Origin: Neptunomonas sp.
GTDB lineage: Bacteria; Pseudomonadota; Gammaproteobacteria; Pseudomonadales; Balneatricaceae
DNA: 10,026 nt
NCBI GenBank assembly: GCA_004195305.1
Contig: SDWN01000189.1
Span: forward strand, 1-10,026
Direction: 5' to 3'
Shown here piece by piece: positions 1-6,470 of this stretch (positions within the stretch are counted from its first letter, which is position 1; each line of letters opens with the position of its first letter). A program made the position numbers and the translations under genes. A model generated the notes under the pieces. It was not told the DNA's origin and did no database searches. It saw only the letters and a list, made by a program, of their open reading frames with translations.

Positions 1-545
1 CCGCTCACAGTAGGGGGAGGAATCCGCACCTGCGCAGATATCCGGACGATGCTTAACGCCGGTGCCGACAAGGTCGGGATCAATTCGGCGGCGGTATTCA
101 ACCCCGATTTCGTCCGCGAAGCCGCCGAACGTTTTGGCTCGCAATGTATCGTGGTGGCGATCGACGCCAAGAAGGTCAGCCTGGCGGGTGAGATCGAGCG
201 CTGGGAGATCTTTACCCACGGTGGCCGCAAACCCACCGGGCTGGATGCGATCGAATGGGCCAAGAAGATGGTTGCGTACGGCGCGGGCGAGATTCTGCTT
301 ACCAGCATGGATCAGGATGGAGTCAAAAAGGCTACGACCTGGGTGTCACCCGGGCCATCTCCGAAGCGGTATCGGTACCGGTCATCGCCTCGGGCGGGGT
401 AGGCAACCTGGATCACCTGGTTGCAGGCATCACCGAAGGCAAAGCCGATGCGGTACTAGCAGCCAGCATCTTCCACTTTGGCGAATACAGCATCCCCGAG
501 GCCAAGCGCTATATGCGTAGCAAGGGGATCGAAGTCAGGCTCTAA
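1..545 (+). CDS. hisF: Imidazole glycerol phosphate synthase cyclase subunit HisF (5' cut by window edge, internal frameshift)
   Basis: HisF is the cyclase half of the cytoplasmic HisH-HisF enzyme. It uses ammonia from HisH to turn PRFAR into imidazole glycerol phosphate and AICAR in histidine synthesis. The fragment opens at the conserved PLTVGGGI strand, matching about residue 76 of Thermotoga HisF, so roughly 75 residues including the first catalytic Asp lie upstream. The second catalytic Asp is in VVAIDAK (nt 163-165, family D130). LLTSMDQDG and IASGG phosphate-site motifs follow, and the end (ASIFHFGEY, GIEVRL) is typical. The reading frame breaks: frame 1 is correct to GVKK (nt 322-330), then the homologous sequence GYDLGVT continues in frame 3 from nt 330. 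Unshifted translation stops at 402 after an unrelated tail. A single missing G in the A5GG run at 325-331 explains this. It may be a real mutation, a sequencing error or, less likely, recoding. No his gene follows, so hisF probably ends its operon. Confidence 0.93.
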
Positions 546-613
546 GGGATCCCTACACCCCTGCCTACACTACAACCCTCGGCCCAGGCCGCCTCAACAC
601 AAACGGTGAGTTT

Positions 614-1732
614 ATGAATATAGTCATCAGCGGTAGCGGCCTGTTCACCCCGGCACACAGCATCAGCAATGATGAGCTAGTGATCGCCTTCAATCAGTAC
701 GTGGATCTCTACAATGCCGAACACCGCGATGCGATCGCGGCGGGCGCAGTAACCGCACTGGAGTACTCCAGCAGCGAATTTATCACCAAAGCATCCGGTA
801 TCAAAAGCCGCTACGTAATTGAAAAAGAGGGTATCCTGGACCCCACCTTTATGCGCCCCAGGCTCAGCGAGCGCCCCGACGAGGCGCCATCAATCCTGTG
901 TGAAATCGGTGTTGCCGCTGCGGTAGAGGCGCTGAAAGATGCCGGCCGCAAGGCCGCCGATGTCGACCTGGTTATTGTTGCCTGCTCCAACCTGCAACGT
1001 GCCTATCCGGCCATTGCGATTGAGATACAGCAACAACTGGGGTGCGCAGGATACGGTTACGATATGAACGTCGCCTGCTCCTCCGCCACCTTTGGCATAG
1101 GTGCTGCCGCGGATGCGATTCGCGCCGGCAATGCCCGCTGTGCCCTGGTGATCAACCCGGAGATCACCTCCGGCCACCTGGATTTTCGCGACCGCGACTG
1201 CCATTTCATCTTTGGCGACGTCGCCACCGCCGTGGTTATCGAGACAGAAGAGGCGTGTCGCTCCGAGAATGCGTTCCGCATCCTGAGCACCCTGTTTCGC
1301 ACCCAGTTTTCCAACAACATCCGCAATAACTTTGGGTTCCTCAACAACTCCAGCCCCGAGACGCGCGACAGCAGTGACAAACTGTTTAAACAGAACGGTC
1401 GCAAGGTCTTCAAAGAACTGCTACCGCTGGTCACGGCGACTATCAGCGAACACCTGCAAAAACAATCGCTACAGGCAGCCGACTTCAAACGTTTCTGGCT
1501 GCATCAGGCCAACTTAACCATGATCCTGTTTGCGGCCAAGAAACTGCTGGGGCGCGAGCCCAGTGCAGAGGAGGTACCGATCATTCTCGATCGCTACGCC
1601 AACACCAGCTCCGCGGGCTCGATCATCGCGTTCCACCTCCACAGCCGCGACCTCAAACCTGGCGACAGAGGCCTGCTGAGCTCGTTCGGGGCCGGGTATT
1701 CGGTGGGTAGCATGCTGCTGCAGAAGCGCTAA
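614..1732 (+). CDS. Beta-ketoacyl-ACP synthase III (FabH-like, long form)
   Basis: This 372-residue thiolase-fold condensing enzyme should carry out a decarboxylative Claisen condensation of an acyl-CoA primer with malonyl-ACP in the cytoplasm. The Cys-His-Asn triad of KAS III is visible: C155 in MNVACSSATFG, H297 in WLHQAN and N330 in YANTSS. The C-terminal SSFGAGYSVGS loop matches the FabH active-site end. It is longer than E. coli FabH (about 317 residues, nucleophile C112). The extra length lies mostly before the nucleophile, around residues 25-55 and 70-92, so it belongs to a separate long subfamily rather than the standard housekeeping FabH. The primer substrate cannot be read from the sequence; some gammaproteobacterial FabH-like enzymes use medium-chain acyl-CoA. 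ATG at 614 follows a close GGTGAG at 605-610. It lies 68 nt after hisF with no clear terminator between, and no fab genes are nearby. Confidence 0.88.
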   Translation: MNIVISGSGLFTPAHSISNDELVIAFNQYVDLYNAEHRDAIAAGAVTALEYSSSEFITKASGIKSRYVIEKEGILDPTFMRPRLSERPDEAPSILCEIGVAAAVEALKDAGRKAADVDLVIVACSNLQRAYPAIAIEIQQQLGCAGYGYDMNVACSSATFGIGAAADAIRAGNARCALVINPEITSGHLDFRDRDCHFIFGDVATAVVIETEEACRSENAFRILSTLFRTQFSNNIRNNFGFLNNSSPETRDSSDKLFKQNGRKVFKELLPLVTATISEHLQKQSLQAADFKRFWLHQANLTMILFAAKKLLGREPSAEEVPIILDRYANTSSAGSIIAFHLHSRDLKPGDRGLLSSFGAGYSVGSMLLQKR

Positions 1733-1768
1733 CCAACCCCGGCAACGCCCATCAACAAGACATCTGAG

Positions 1769-2146
1769 TTAACGTTGTCGATTAGAGGTGCGGTTATACC
1801 GCCACGCCTCGCGGAATAGCGCCCTGCCTAGATCGACCGGCAACAGCAAATTACGGCCCTGCTGATCCACCCCAGAAACGGCAGCCAGGGCGGTGTAATC
1901 CGGATTCGATAATTGATACTTGCGCTTCAACTCAACCGACAGATTATTGCGACCGATCATGCGGTAGCACTCAGAGCGGCGACAGACCATATCGGCGCTA
2001 CGCAAAGGCTCGCCACCCACCACTACATTTTTCCAACGCTCACCCCGGACCAGGGTATAAGCATCAGATTCAGCAACGGTCGAAAAACCAGCGCCCTGGC
2101 AACCCACAATCAGCGCGGTCACACTTGCTAACAATAGCACCCTCAT
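1769..2146 (-). CDS. Predicted small lipoprotein of unknown function
   Basis: I do not recognise this 125-residue protein. The chosen start (ATG at 2146-2144) has a good AAGGGAG ribosome site nine bases upstream and begins directly with a signal peptide. An upstream ATG at 2191 would add 15 residues before the hydrophobic stretch and is less likely. Residues 3-15 are hydrophobic and end in IVGC, a lipobox placing the lipidated cysteine at C16, so a membrane-anchored periplasmic protein is likely. The mature part is about 110 residues, basic, with a C-x4-C pair (C55, C60) that could form a disulfide, and a C-terminal end rich in Arg and Asn. No enzymatic motif is seen. The gene follows pyrE on the same strand with a 98-nt gap, so it may be read through from pyrE or have its own promoter. 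It is convergent with the ketoacyl synthase gene; stop codons are 36 nt apart. Confidence 0.7.
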   Translation of the reverse strand: MRVLLLASVTALIVGCQGAGFSTVAESDAYTLVRGERWKNVVVGGEPLRSADMVCRRSECYRMIGRNNLSVELKRKYQLSNPDYTALAAVSGVDQQGRNLLLPVDLGRALFREAWRYNRTSNRQR

Positions 2147-2244
2147 AGCCAAGCTCCCTTCGGCGCATTTGAGCCCCGAAATAATTTGCATGGATAACTA
2201 GTATGAGGCCAAGTGGGGTGCCAAGTTCCTGAAACAGACTAGGA

Positions 2245-2886
2245 TCAGATACCGTAAGCCAGACGGTAGGCCCGGATCGATTCGACCTCAGCCGAGCGAT
2301 CGCCCTGCTGCTCTAAATACTCGACCAGATCTCCGAGCGAGATAATACTGATCACCGGCATGCCAAAATCCCGCTCGACCTCCTGGATCGCCGACAACTC
2401 GCCCTTGCCCTTCTCCTGCCGATCCAGTGCAATCAGGGTCGCGGCGGGCGTTGCGCCAGCCGTTTCGATCAACGCCATCACCTCGCGAATCGCTGTACCG
2501 GCGGTGATCACATCATCAATAATCAGCACCCGACCCTCGAGTGGCGCCCCGACCAGATTGCCGCCTTCACCATGAGTCTTTGCCTCTTTACGGTTGAACA
2601 CATAGGGCACATCACGGTCATAATCATTAGCCAGCGCCACACAGGTCGTCGCAGCCAGCGGAATCCCTTTGTAAGCAGGCCCAAGCATCACATCGTAAGA
2701 GATCGCAGCATCCTCAATTGCCGCCGCGTAGTAACGCCCCAGCTTCGCCAGCGCCTGACCGCTATCAAAAAGTCCGGCGTTAAAAAAGTAGGGACTGATC
2801 CGGCCCGACTTGAGCGTAAATTCACCAAAACGTAACACCCCTCGCTCGATGGCAAACTCAATAAATTCACGCTGATACTCTTGCAT
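2245..2886 (-). CDS. pyrE: Orotate phosphoribosyltransferase
   Basis: PyrE transfers the ribose phosphate of PRPP to orotate, giving OMP, the fifth step of pyrimidine synthesis; it is a cytoplasmic homodimer. Starting at the ATG at 2886-2884 gives 213 residues, the length of E. coli PyrE, and an N-terminus (MQEYQREFIEFA) that aligns with MKPYQRQFIEFA. An upstream in-frame ATG at 2916 would add ten residues not found in the family and is rejected. Visible family features are FTLKSGR with K26, GPAYKGIP with K73, the mobile catalytic loop NRKEAKTHGEGG (R99, K100, K103, H105) and the PRPP-binding motif VLIIDDVITAGTA (residues 120-132, D124-D125). All key residues are intact. It is divergent from the crc-like gene across 214 nt, an arrangement also known in Pseudomonas. 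No rph gene or E. coli-style leader attenuator is seen upstream. Confidence 0.97.
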   Translation of the reverse strand: MQEYQREFIEFAIERGVLRFGEFTLKSGRISPYFFNAGLFDSGQALAKLGRYYAAAIEDAAISYDVMLGPAYKGIPLAATTCVALANDYDRDVPYVFNRKEAKTHGEGGNLVGAPLEGRVLIIDDVITAGTAIREVMALIETAGATPAATLIALDRQEKGKGELSAIQEVERDFGMPVISIISLGDLVEYLEQQGDRSAEVESIRAYRLAYGI

Positions 2887-2931
2887 CTCGTCTCTCTCTA
2901 TTAACTGCGGAGTCATGGTTTAAGAGCTGCT

Positions 2932-2960
2932 ATCATACAACGATGCCACGCTAGTCTCTA
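2932..2960 (-). promoter_or_regulatory. Candidate sigma-70 promoter of pyrE
   Basis: Reading toward pyrE, TAGAGA (2960-2955) and TATGAT (2937-2932) are separated by 17 bp, with four and five of six matches to the -35 and -10 consensus. The position, about 45 nt upstream of the pyrE start, is sensible. This is a match by eye only. Confidence 0.35.
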
Positions 2961-3032
2961 GGAACCACGCGCCAACGATCCCGGACAAACAGGCGCGGCT
3001 ATAAACTGTTTCAATCTGTAACAAACAAAGTA

Positions 3033-3061
3033 TTCAGTTTCGGCTGCATTAGACATACAAT
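3033..3061 (+). promoter_or_regulatory. Weak candidate promoter of the crc-like gene
   Basis: TACAAT (3056-3061) is a good -10 element. The hexamer 17 bp upstream (TTCAGT, 3033-3038) matches the -35 consensus poorly. Transcription from here would start near 3068 and give a leader of about 33 nt, most of which is the A-rich stretch described in the next entry. TATAAA at 3000-3005 is an alternative -10 without a good -35. Confidence 0.25.
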
Positions 3062-3077
3062 CCGCGTTCAATCATCT

Positions 3078-3094
3078 AACAAGAAACAACAAGG
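3078..3094 (+). promoter_or_regulatory. Two overlapping AANAANAA (Hfq/Crc-type) motifs running into the Shine-Dalgarno of crc
   Basis: AACAAGAA (3078-3085) and AACAACAA (3085-3092) both fit the AANAANAA catabolite-activity motif that Hfq and Crc bind in Pseudomonas mRNAs. Read as ARN triplets, the preference of the Hfq distal face, they give AAC-AAG-AAA and AAC-AAC-AAG. The second motif runs directly into the ribosome site AAGG (3091-3094), six bases before the ATG at 3101. Occupancy would block translation initiation. No comparable motif was found by eye near the other starts in the window. The motif match is seen directly; the regulation is inferred. Confidence 0.45.
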
Positions 3095-3100
3095 TAACCC

Positions 3101-3874
3101 ATGCGCGTCATCACCCTCAATGTCCAAGGTATCAAACAGGCAGCAGAGAAAGGTCTGTTCGACTGGATGGTGAAGCAGGATGCCGATGTTTACTGCTTGC
3201 AAGAAATACAAGCCAAAGAGTATCAACTTGATGATGCCATCTACCATCCAGATGGCTACCACCCCTATTTTTTCGACGCCTTTGAAGATGATTACAGCGG
3301 CGTCGCGCTCTATTGCAAAAAACCTCCCAAGGCCATCATGACCGGCCTGGGCTTTGAGCTATGCGACTTTCACGGGCGTTTTATCCAGGCGGACTACGAT
3401 AAGGTCAGCATCATATCGATGGCTCTTCCCTCAGGACTCAAAGACGACGAAGCCCAGTCACAAAAGTTTCACTTTATGGAACACTTCCTCAATCATCTGC
3501 GCAAAACCCTGCGCAAAAGACGCCAGTTTATCTTCTGTGGCAACTGGAGTATCGCCCACAAGACCATCGACCTGAGCAACTGGTACGTAAACCAGAAGCA
3601 CTCCGGATTTCTGCCCGAAGAGCGCCAGTGGCTGGATGTTATTTTTAACGAGCTGGGATTCATCGACGCCTTTCGCGAGATCAACCATGTCGATCACCAG
3701 TTCACCTGGTGGCCGCCCTACAATCGCGCCTGGAGCCTGAACGAGGGGGCCCGGTTAGATTATCAGGTCACCACCAGCGAGCTACGCAAAACTATCCAGG
3801 CGGCAGTGATCCTAAAGGATGAGCGCTTTAGCGAACACGCGCCGCTAGAGATCGAGTACAACATCGAGCTCTGA
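3101..3874 (+). CDS. crc: Crc-like catabolite repression control protein (exonuclease III fold, degraded active site)
   Basis: This 257-residue endonuclease/exonuclease/phosphatase-fold protein is best explained as a Crc homologue, which in Pseudomonas works with Hfq to repress translation of catabolic mRNAs. It keeps the fold landmarks: LNVQG (N7), CLQEIQA (E35), LPSG (109-112), RLDYQV (D220) and SEHAPL (H246). Residues that ExoIII needs for catalysis are changed: the Tyr before FPQG is A108, and the Asp and Asn of GDMN are N148 and S150 (CGNWSIAH). The Asp of SDHAP is E245. A DNA repair nuclease is therefore unlikely. The basic run LRKRR (137-141) and R229-K230 resemble surface arginines of Pseudomonas Crc as I recall it, and divergence from pyrE matches the Pseudomonas gene order. 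AAGG at 3091-3094 supports the ATG at 3101. An ExoIII-like protein of other function is the alternative. Confidence 0.8.
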   Translation: MRVITLNVQGIKQAAEKGLFDWMVKQDADVYCLQEIQAKEYQLDDAIYHPDGYHPYFFDAFEDDYSGVALYCKKPPKAIMTGLGFELCDFHGRFIQADYDKVSIISMALPSGLKDDEAQSQKFHFMEHFLNHLRKTLRKRRQFIFCGNWSIAHKTIDLSNWYVNQKHSGFLPEERQWLDVIFNELGFIDAFREINHVDHQFTWWPPYNRAWSLNEGARLDYQVTTSELRKTIQAAVILKDERFSEHAPLEIEYNIEL

Positions 3875-3888
3875 TCCAGAGCTCGATG
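3862..3888. terminator. Perfect 12-bp hairpin between convergent crc and mrcA
   Basis: CATCGAGCTCTG (3862-3873) and CAGAGCTCGATG (3877-3888) are exact inverted repeats around the three-base loop ATC. The crc stop codon (3872-3874) lies in the stem and loop, and the mrcA stop (3906-3908) is 17 nt away on the other side, so the structure would form at the 3' end of both transcripts. Neither side has a following T-run, so it is not a classical intrinsic terminator. It may instead protect mRNA 3' ends or slow converging polymerases. Confidence 0.55.
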
Positions 3889-3905
3889 CTGTCACGGGAG
3901 AGACG

Positions 3906-6329
3906 CTAAAACAGCTCTTCCGAGGTCACTCTCTGAGTGGTTTCGGTCTGTTTGACCGCCGCACTTCGAGGCACATCCTGCTCGCGAAACATCTCGAATA
4001 TTGCATCTTTCTGACCCGGGTAAGCTAACAACCCGGTAACAGGATCTATGCGTACACTGACGATCCCCTCCGGCGGGATCAATGCCTGCTCCGGCACCCC
4101 ATCAAGCGCCACAGACATGAAATCGATCCAGATCGGCAGCGCCGCACGGCTGCCAAACTCGCTTCGCCCCAGAGTTTTGGGCTGATCGAAGCCCACCCAG
4201 ACAGACGCGACCAATTCCCGGTTGAAGCCGGAGAACCACGCATCTTTCAGATCGTTGGTAGTTCCCGTTTTTCCTGCCAGATCGTTACGCCCCAGAGCAC
4301 CGGCCTTACGCCCGGTTCCACGCGTAATCACATCTTGCAAAATATTGTTAATCAGATATGCCGTCTGCTCATCAACAATCCGCGGAGCCAATGGCAGCGA
4401 GGTAACTTCAGCACCCTCAGGCACATCCGTCAGCGCCAGCTCTGTAACGGCCAGATTCGGTGATTGTAGCTGCGGCTGATAGAGGCAACCTTCGCAGATC
4501 GTGCTAGGAGTCGCCTGAAACAGTAATTCGCCATTGCGATCTTCAACCCGCTCCAACCAGTAAGGCTCTACCTTAAAGCCGCCATTAGCCAGGGTCGCAT
4601 AACCGGTAACCAGCTCCAAAGGAGTGACATCGGCGCTGCCTAACGCCAGCGACAGATCATTCGGCAGCCGGGTGCGGTCAAAGCCGAACCGAGCAATATA
4701 ATCCAGCGCAGGTTTTACCCTTAACGTACGCAGTATCCGAATCGATACCAGGTTGCGGGAACGGTACAACGCCTCACGCAAACGGGTCGGGCCAAAAAAC
4801 TTCTTACTGTAATTTTCCGGCCGCCAGCTACTTTCTAAATTATCATCCTCAAACACCACCGGCGCATCATTGATGATCGATGCCGGGGTAAAGCCGCTGG
4901 CCAAAGCCGCCGTATAAACAAAGGGTTTAAAGTTAGAGCCAGGCTGGCGTGTACCCTGGAAAACCCGGTTGAACTTACTCTGCTGAAAACTAAAACCTCC
5001 CACCAAGGCCCGTACCGCGCCGTTCTTAGGAGACAACGCCACCAGCGCACTCTGCACCTGGGGCAGCTGCCGCAACTGCCAGCCAGAGTCGGTTTCAAGC
5101 AACCGCACCAGATCACCGACAGCCAGCACTTCCTCGGCAAGAAGGGGCTTAGGGCCACGACTGTTGACCGAAATAAAGCGACGAGCCCAACTGATACCTT
5201 CCCACGCCAAATCGACTATTTCACCATCACGCCTTAATACCCGCGCGCTTTGCTCAGCAACCTCAACAACAACTGCGGGCTCGAGCGAGGCATAGACAGG
5301 CACTTTACGCAGCCGCTCAAGCAGCGCACCCTGATCAAGCGCTGGAGCGAACTGCTGCTCAGGTCCGCGGTAACCATGACGCAACTCGTACGCCATCAGC
5401 CCCAGCTCTACAGCACTATTGGCAGCCTGCTGATCAACACTGCGAATGGTGGTAAAAACGCTGTAACCATCCCTATAGATCTGCTCACCATAGCGCGCCA
5501 GCAGCTCACTACGCACCATCTCCGCGACATAGGGGGCGTAGAGTTGAACATCGGCGCCATGATAGGCAGCGGTAATAGGCTCCTTAACTGCAGCCGCAAA
5601 CTGAGCTGTGTCGATATACCCCAACGTGCGCATGCGCGACAGAATCCAATTGCGCCGCTCTAACGCCCGGGGGGGATTGACCAGCGGGTTATACGCGGAT
5701 GGCGCTTTAGGCAGACCCGCGATCATCGCCAATTCCGCCAGAGTGAGCTGATCGATAGCGCGCCCATAATAAACGTTAGCAGCCGCCTGGATACCATACG
5801 CCCTGTTGCCCAGGTAAATTTTATTAACGTAAAGCTCTAATATCTCGTTTTTGCTGAGCTGTTGCTCCATCTGCAATGCTAGAAAAATCTCCTTAAACTT
5901 TCGTAAAAAAGTTCGTTCCAGGGTCAACAAATAGTTGCGTGCCACCTGCATGGTGATGGTGCTACCGCCCGTCTGAATCCGCCCGGTACTGACCAACTGA
6001 AATACCGCTCGAGCCAAGCCAATGTAATCAATACCACCGTGACTATAGAATCTGCCGTCTTCTGCAGATAGAATCGCTTGTACAAAGGCTTCAGGAATTT
6101 CATCAAAGCCGATGGGAGAACGTCGCATTTCACCAAACTCAGCGATCAATTTTTGATCAGCCGAATAGATACGAAGAGGGGTCTGGAGTTGAATATCGCG
6201 CAACTGATCAACATCCGGTAGCTGCGGTTTTAAGTAAAAATAACCGCCAACGATGAGCAACAATCCGAAAAAAGTGCCAATAAGACCCATTTTTATTAAA
6301 AAGCTGAGAAGAGTTTTAATTTTGATCAT
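3906..6329 (-). CDS. mrcA: Penicillin-binding protein 1A, bifunctional transglycosylase/transpeptidase
   Basis: This class A PBP (ponA in Pseudomonas) polymerises lipid II into glycan strands and cross-links the peptides on the periplasmic face of the inner membrane. Of 807 residues, the first 9 or so are cytoplasmic and 10-33 form the single membrane anchor. The GT51 domain spans about 50-235: EDGRFYSHGGID with catalytic E90, GGSTITMQ (121-128), RKFKEI, EILELYVNKIYLG and YGIQAAANVYYGR. A linker/OB-like insert lies around 320-420. The transpeptidase has S465-x-x-K468 (GSNFKPF), S524-R-N526 and K687-T-G, all intact. A CxxC pair (C612, C615) sits in the transpeptidase domain. The start is supported by TTAGG five bases before the ATG. 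It is divergent from pilM across 141 nt, the same order as in Pseudomonas, and convergent with crc. Confidence 0.97.
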   Translation of the reverse strand: MIKIKTLLSFLIKMGLIGTFFGLLLIVGGYFYLKPQLPDVDQLRDIQLQTPLRIYSADQKLIAEFGEMRRSPIGFDEIPEAFVQAILSAEDGRFYSHGGIDYIGLARAVFQLVSTGRIQTGGSTITMQVARNYLLTLERTFLRKFKEIFLALQMEQQLSKNEILELYVNKIYLGNRAYGIQAAANVYYGRAIDQLTLAELAMIAGLPKAPSAYNPLVNPPRALERRNWILSRMRTLGYIDTAQFAAAVKEPITAAYHGADVQLYAPYVAEMVRSELLARYGEQIYRDGYSVFTTIRSVDQQAANSAVELGLMAYELRHGYRGPEQQFAPALDQGALLERLRKVPVYASLEPAVVVEVAEQSARVLRRDGEIVDLAWEGISWARRFISVNSRGPKPLLAEEVLAVGDLVRLLETDSGWQLRQLPQVQSALVALSPKNGAVRALVGGFSFQQSKFNRVFQGTRQPGSNFKPFVYTAALASGFTPASIINDAPVVFEDDNLESSWRPENYSKKFFGPTRLREALYRSRNLVSIRILRTLRVKPALDYIARFGFDRTRLPNDLSLALGSADVTPLELVTGYATLANGGFKVEPYWLERVEDRNGELLFQATPSTICEGCLYQPQLQSPNLAVTELALTDVPEGAEVTSLPLAPRIVDEQTAYLINNILQDVITRGTGRKAGALGRNDLAGKTGTTNDLKDAWFSGFNRELVASVWVGFDQPKTLGRSEFGSRAALPIWIDFMSVALDGVPEQALIPPEGIVSVRIDPVTGLLAYPGQKDAIFEMFREQDVPRSAAVKQTETTQRVTSEELF

Positions 6330-6470
6330 GTTAACCTAAAGCTTGTCCGTTAAAGGGCGATATATAATAATGCCAGTAATAGTGATAAAAGCGTATCGAT
6401 GTTTTATCCTGCATCCCTCGAAGCAACTTTTCGAGATGATTTTTTATTCACTGAATTTAAGGATTAGTCG
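6330..6470. promoter_or_regulatory. Divergent promoter region of mrcA and pilMNOPQ
   Basis: This AT-rich 141-bp gap must drive both mrcA (leftward) and the pil operon (rightward). On the + strand a perfect -10 hexamer TATAAT occurs at 6363-6368, but the best upstream hexamer, TTGTCC at 6343-6348, is only 14 bp away, so the -35 is uncertain. For mrcA the same AT block gives TATATA (6366-6361) with a weak TTTATC (6389-6384) 17 bp upstream. The two promoters would overlap face to face, so they may compete. I see no clear activator site. Confidence 0.4.
6417..6445 (+). promoter_or_regulatory. Small dyad with T-run in the pilM leader
   Basis: CTCGAA (6417-6422) and TTCGAG (6430-6435) are exact inverted repeats around seven bases. 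Four bases later there are six Ts (6440-6445). It lies downstream of the candidate pilM -10 and 25 nt before the pilM start, so it would be in the leader RNA. The stem is short and the T-run is offset, so it is a weak attenuator or a protein-binding dyad at best. Confidence 0.25.

Noticed and set aside
62..520. Open frame overlapping hisF in frame 2
   Set aside because: Arg/Pro-rich translation with no family features; it is a shadow of hisF.
545..554. Palindrome AGGGATCCCT after the hisF stop as a terminator
   Set aside because: A 10-bp palindrome without loop or T-run cannot form a terminator hairpin; it is probably chance.
890..1488. Minus-strand open frames inside the ketoacyl synthase gene
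   Set aside because: They lie antisense to a gene with an intact catalytic triad, lack ribosome sites and show no recognisable protein features.
3101..3874. Active exodeoxyribonuclease III (xthA)
   Set aside because: The Tyr, Asp and Asn needed for catalysis are replaced (A108, N148, S150), and the pyrE neighbourhood fits Crc better.
4222..4479. Plus-strand open frames inside mrcA (also 5250-5663)
   Set aside because: Antisense shadows of a full-length PBP1a with all catalytic motifs.
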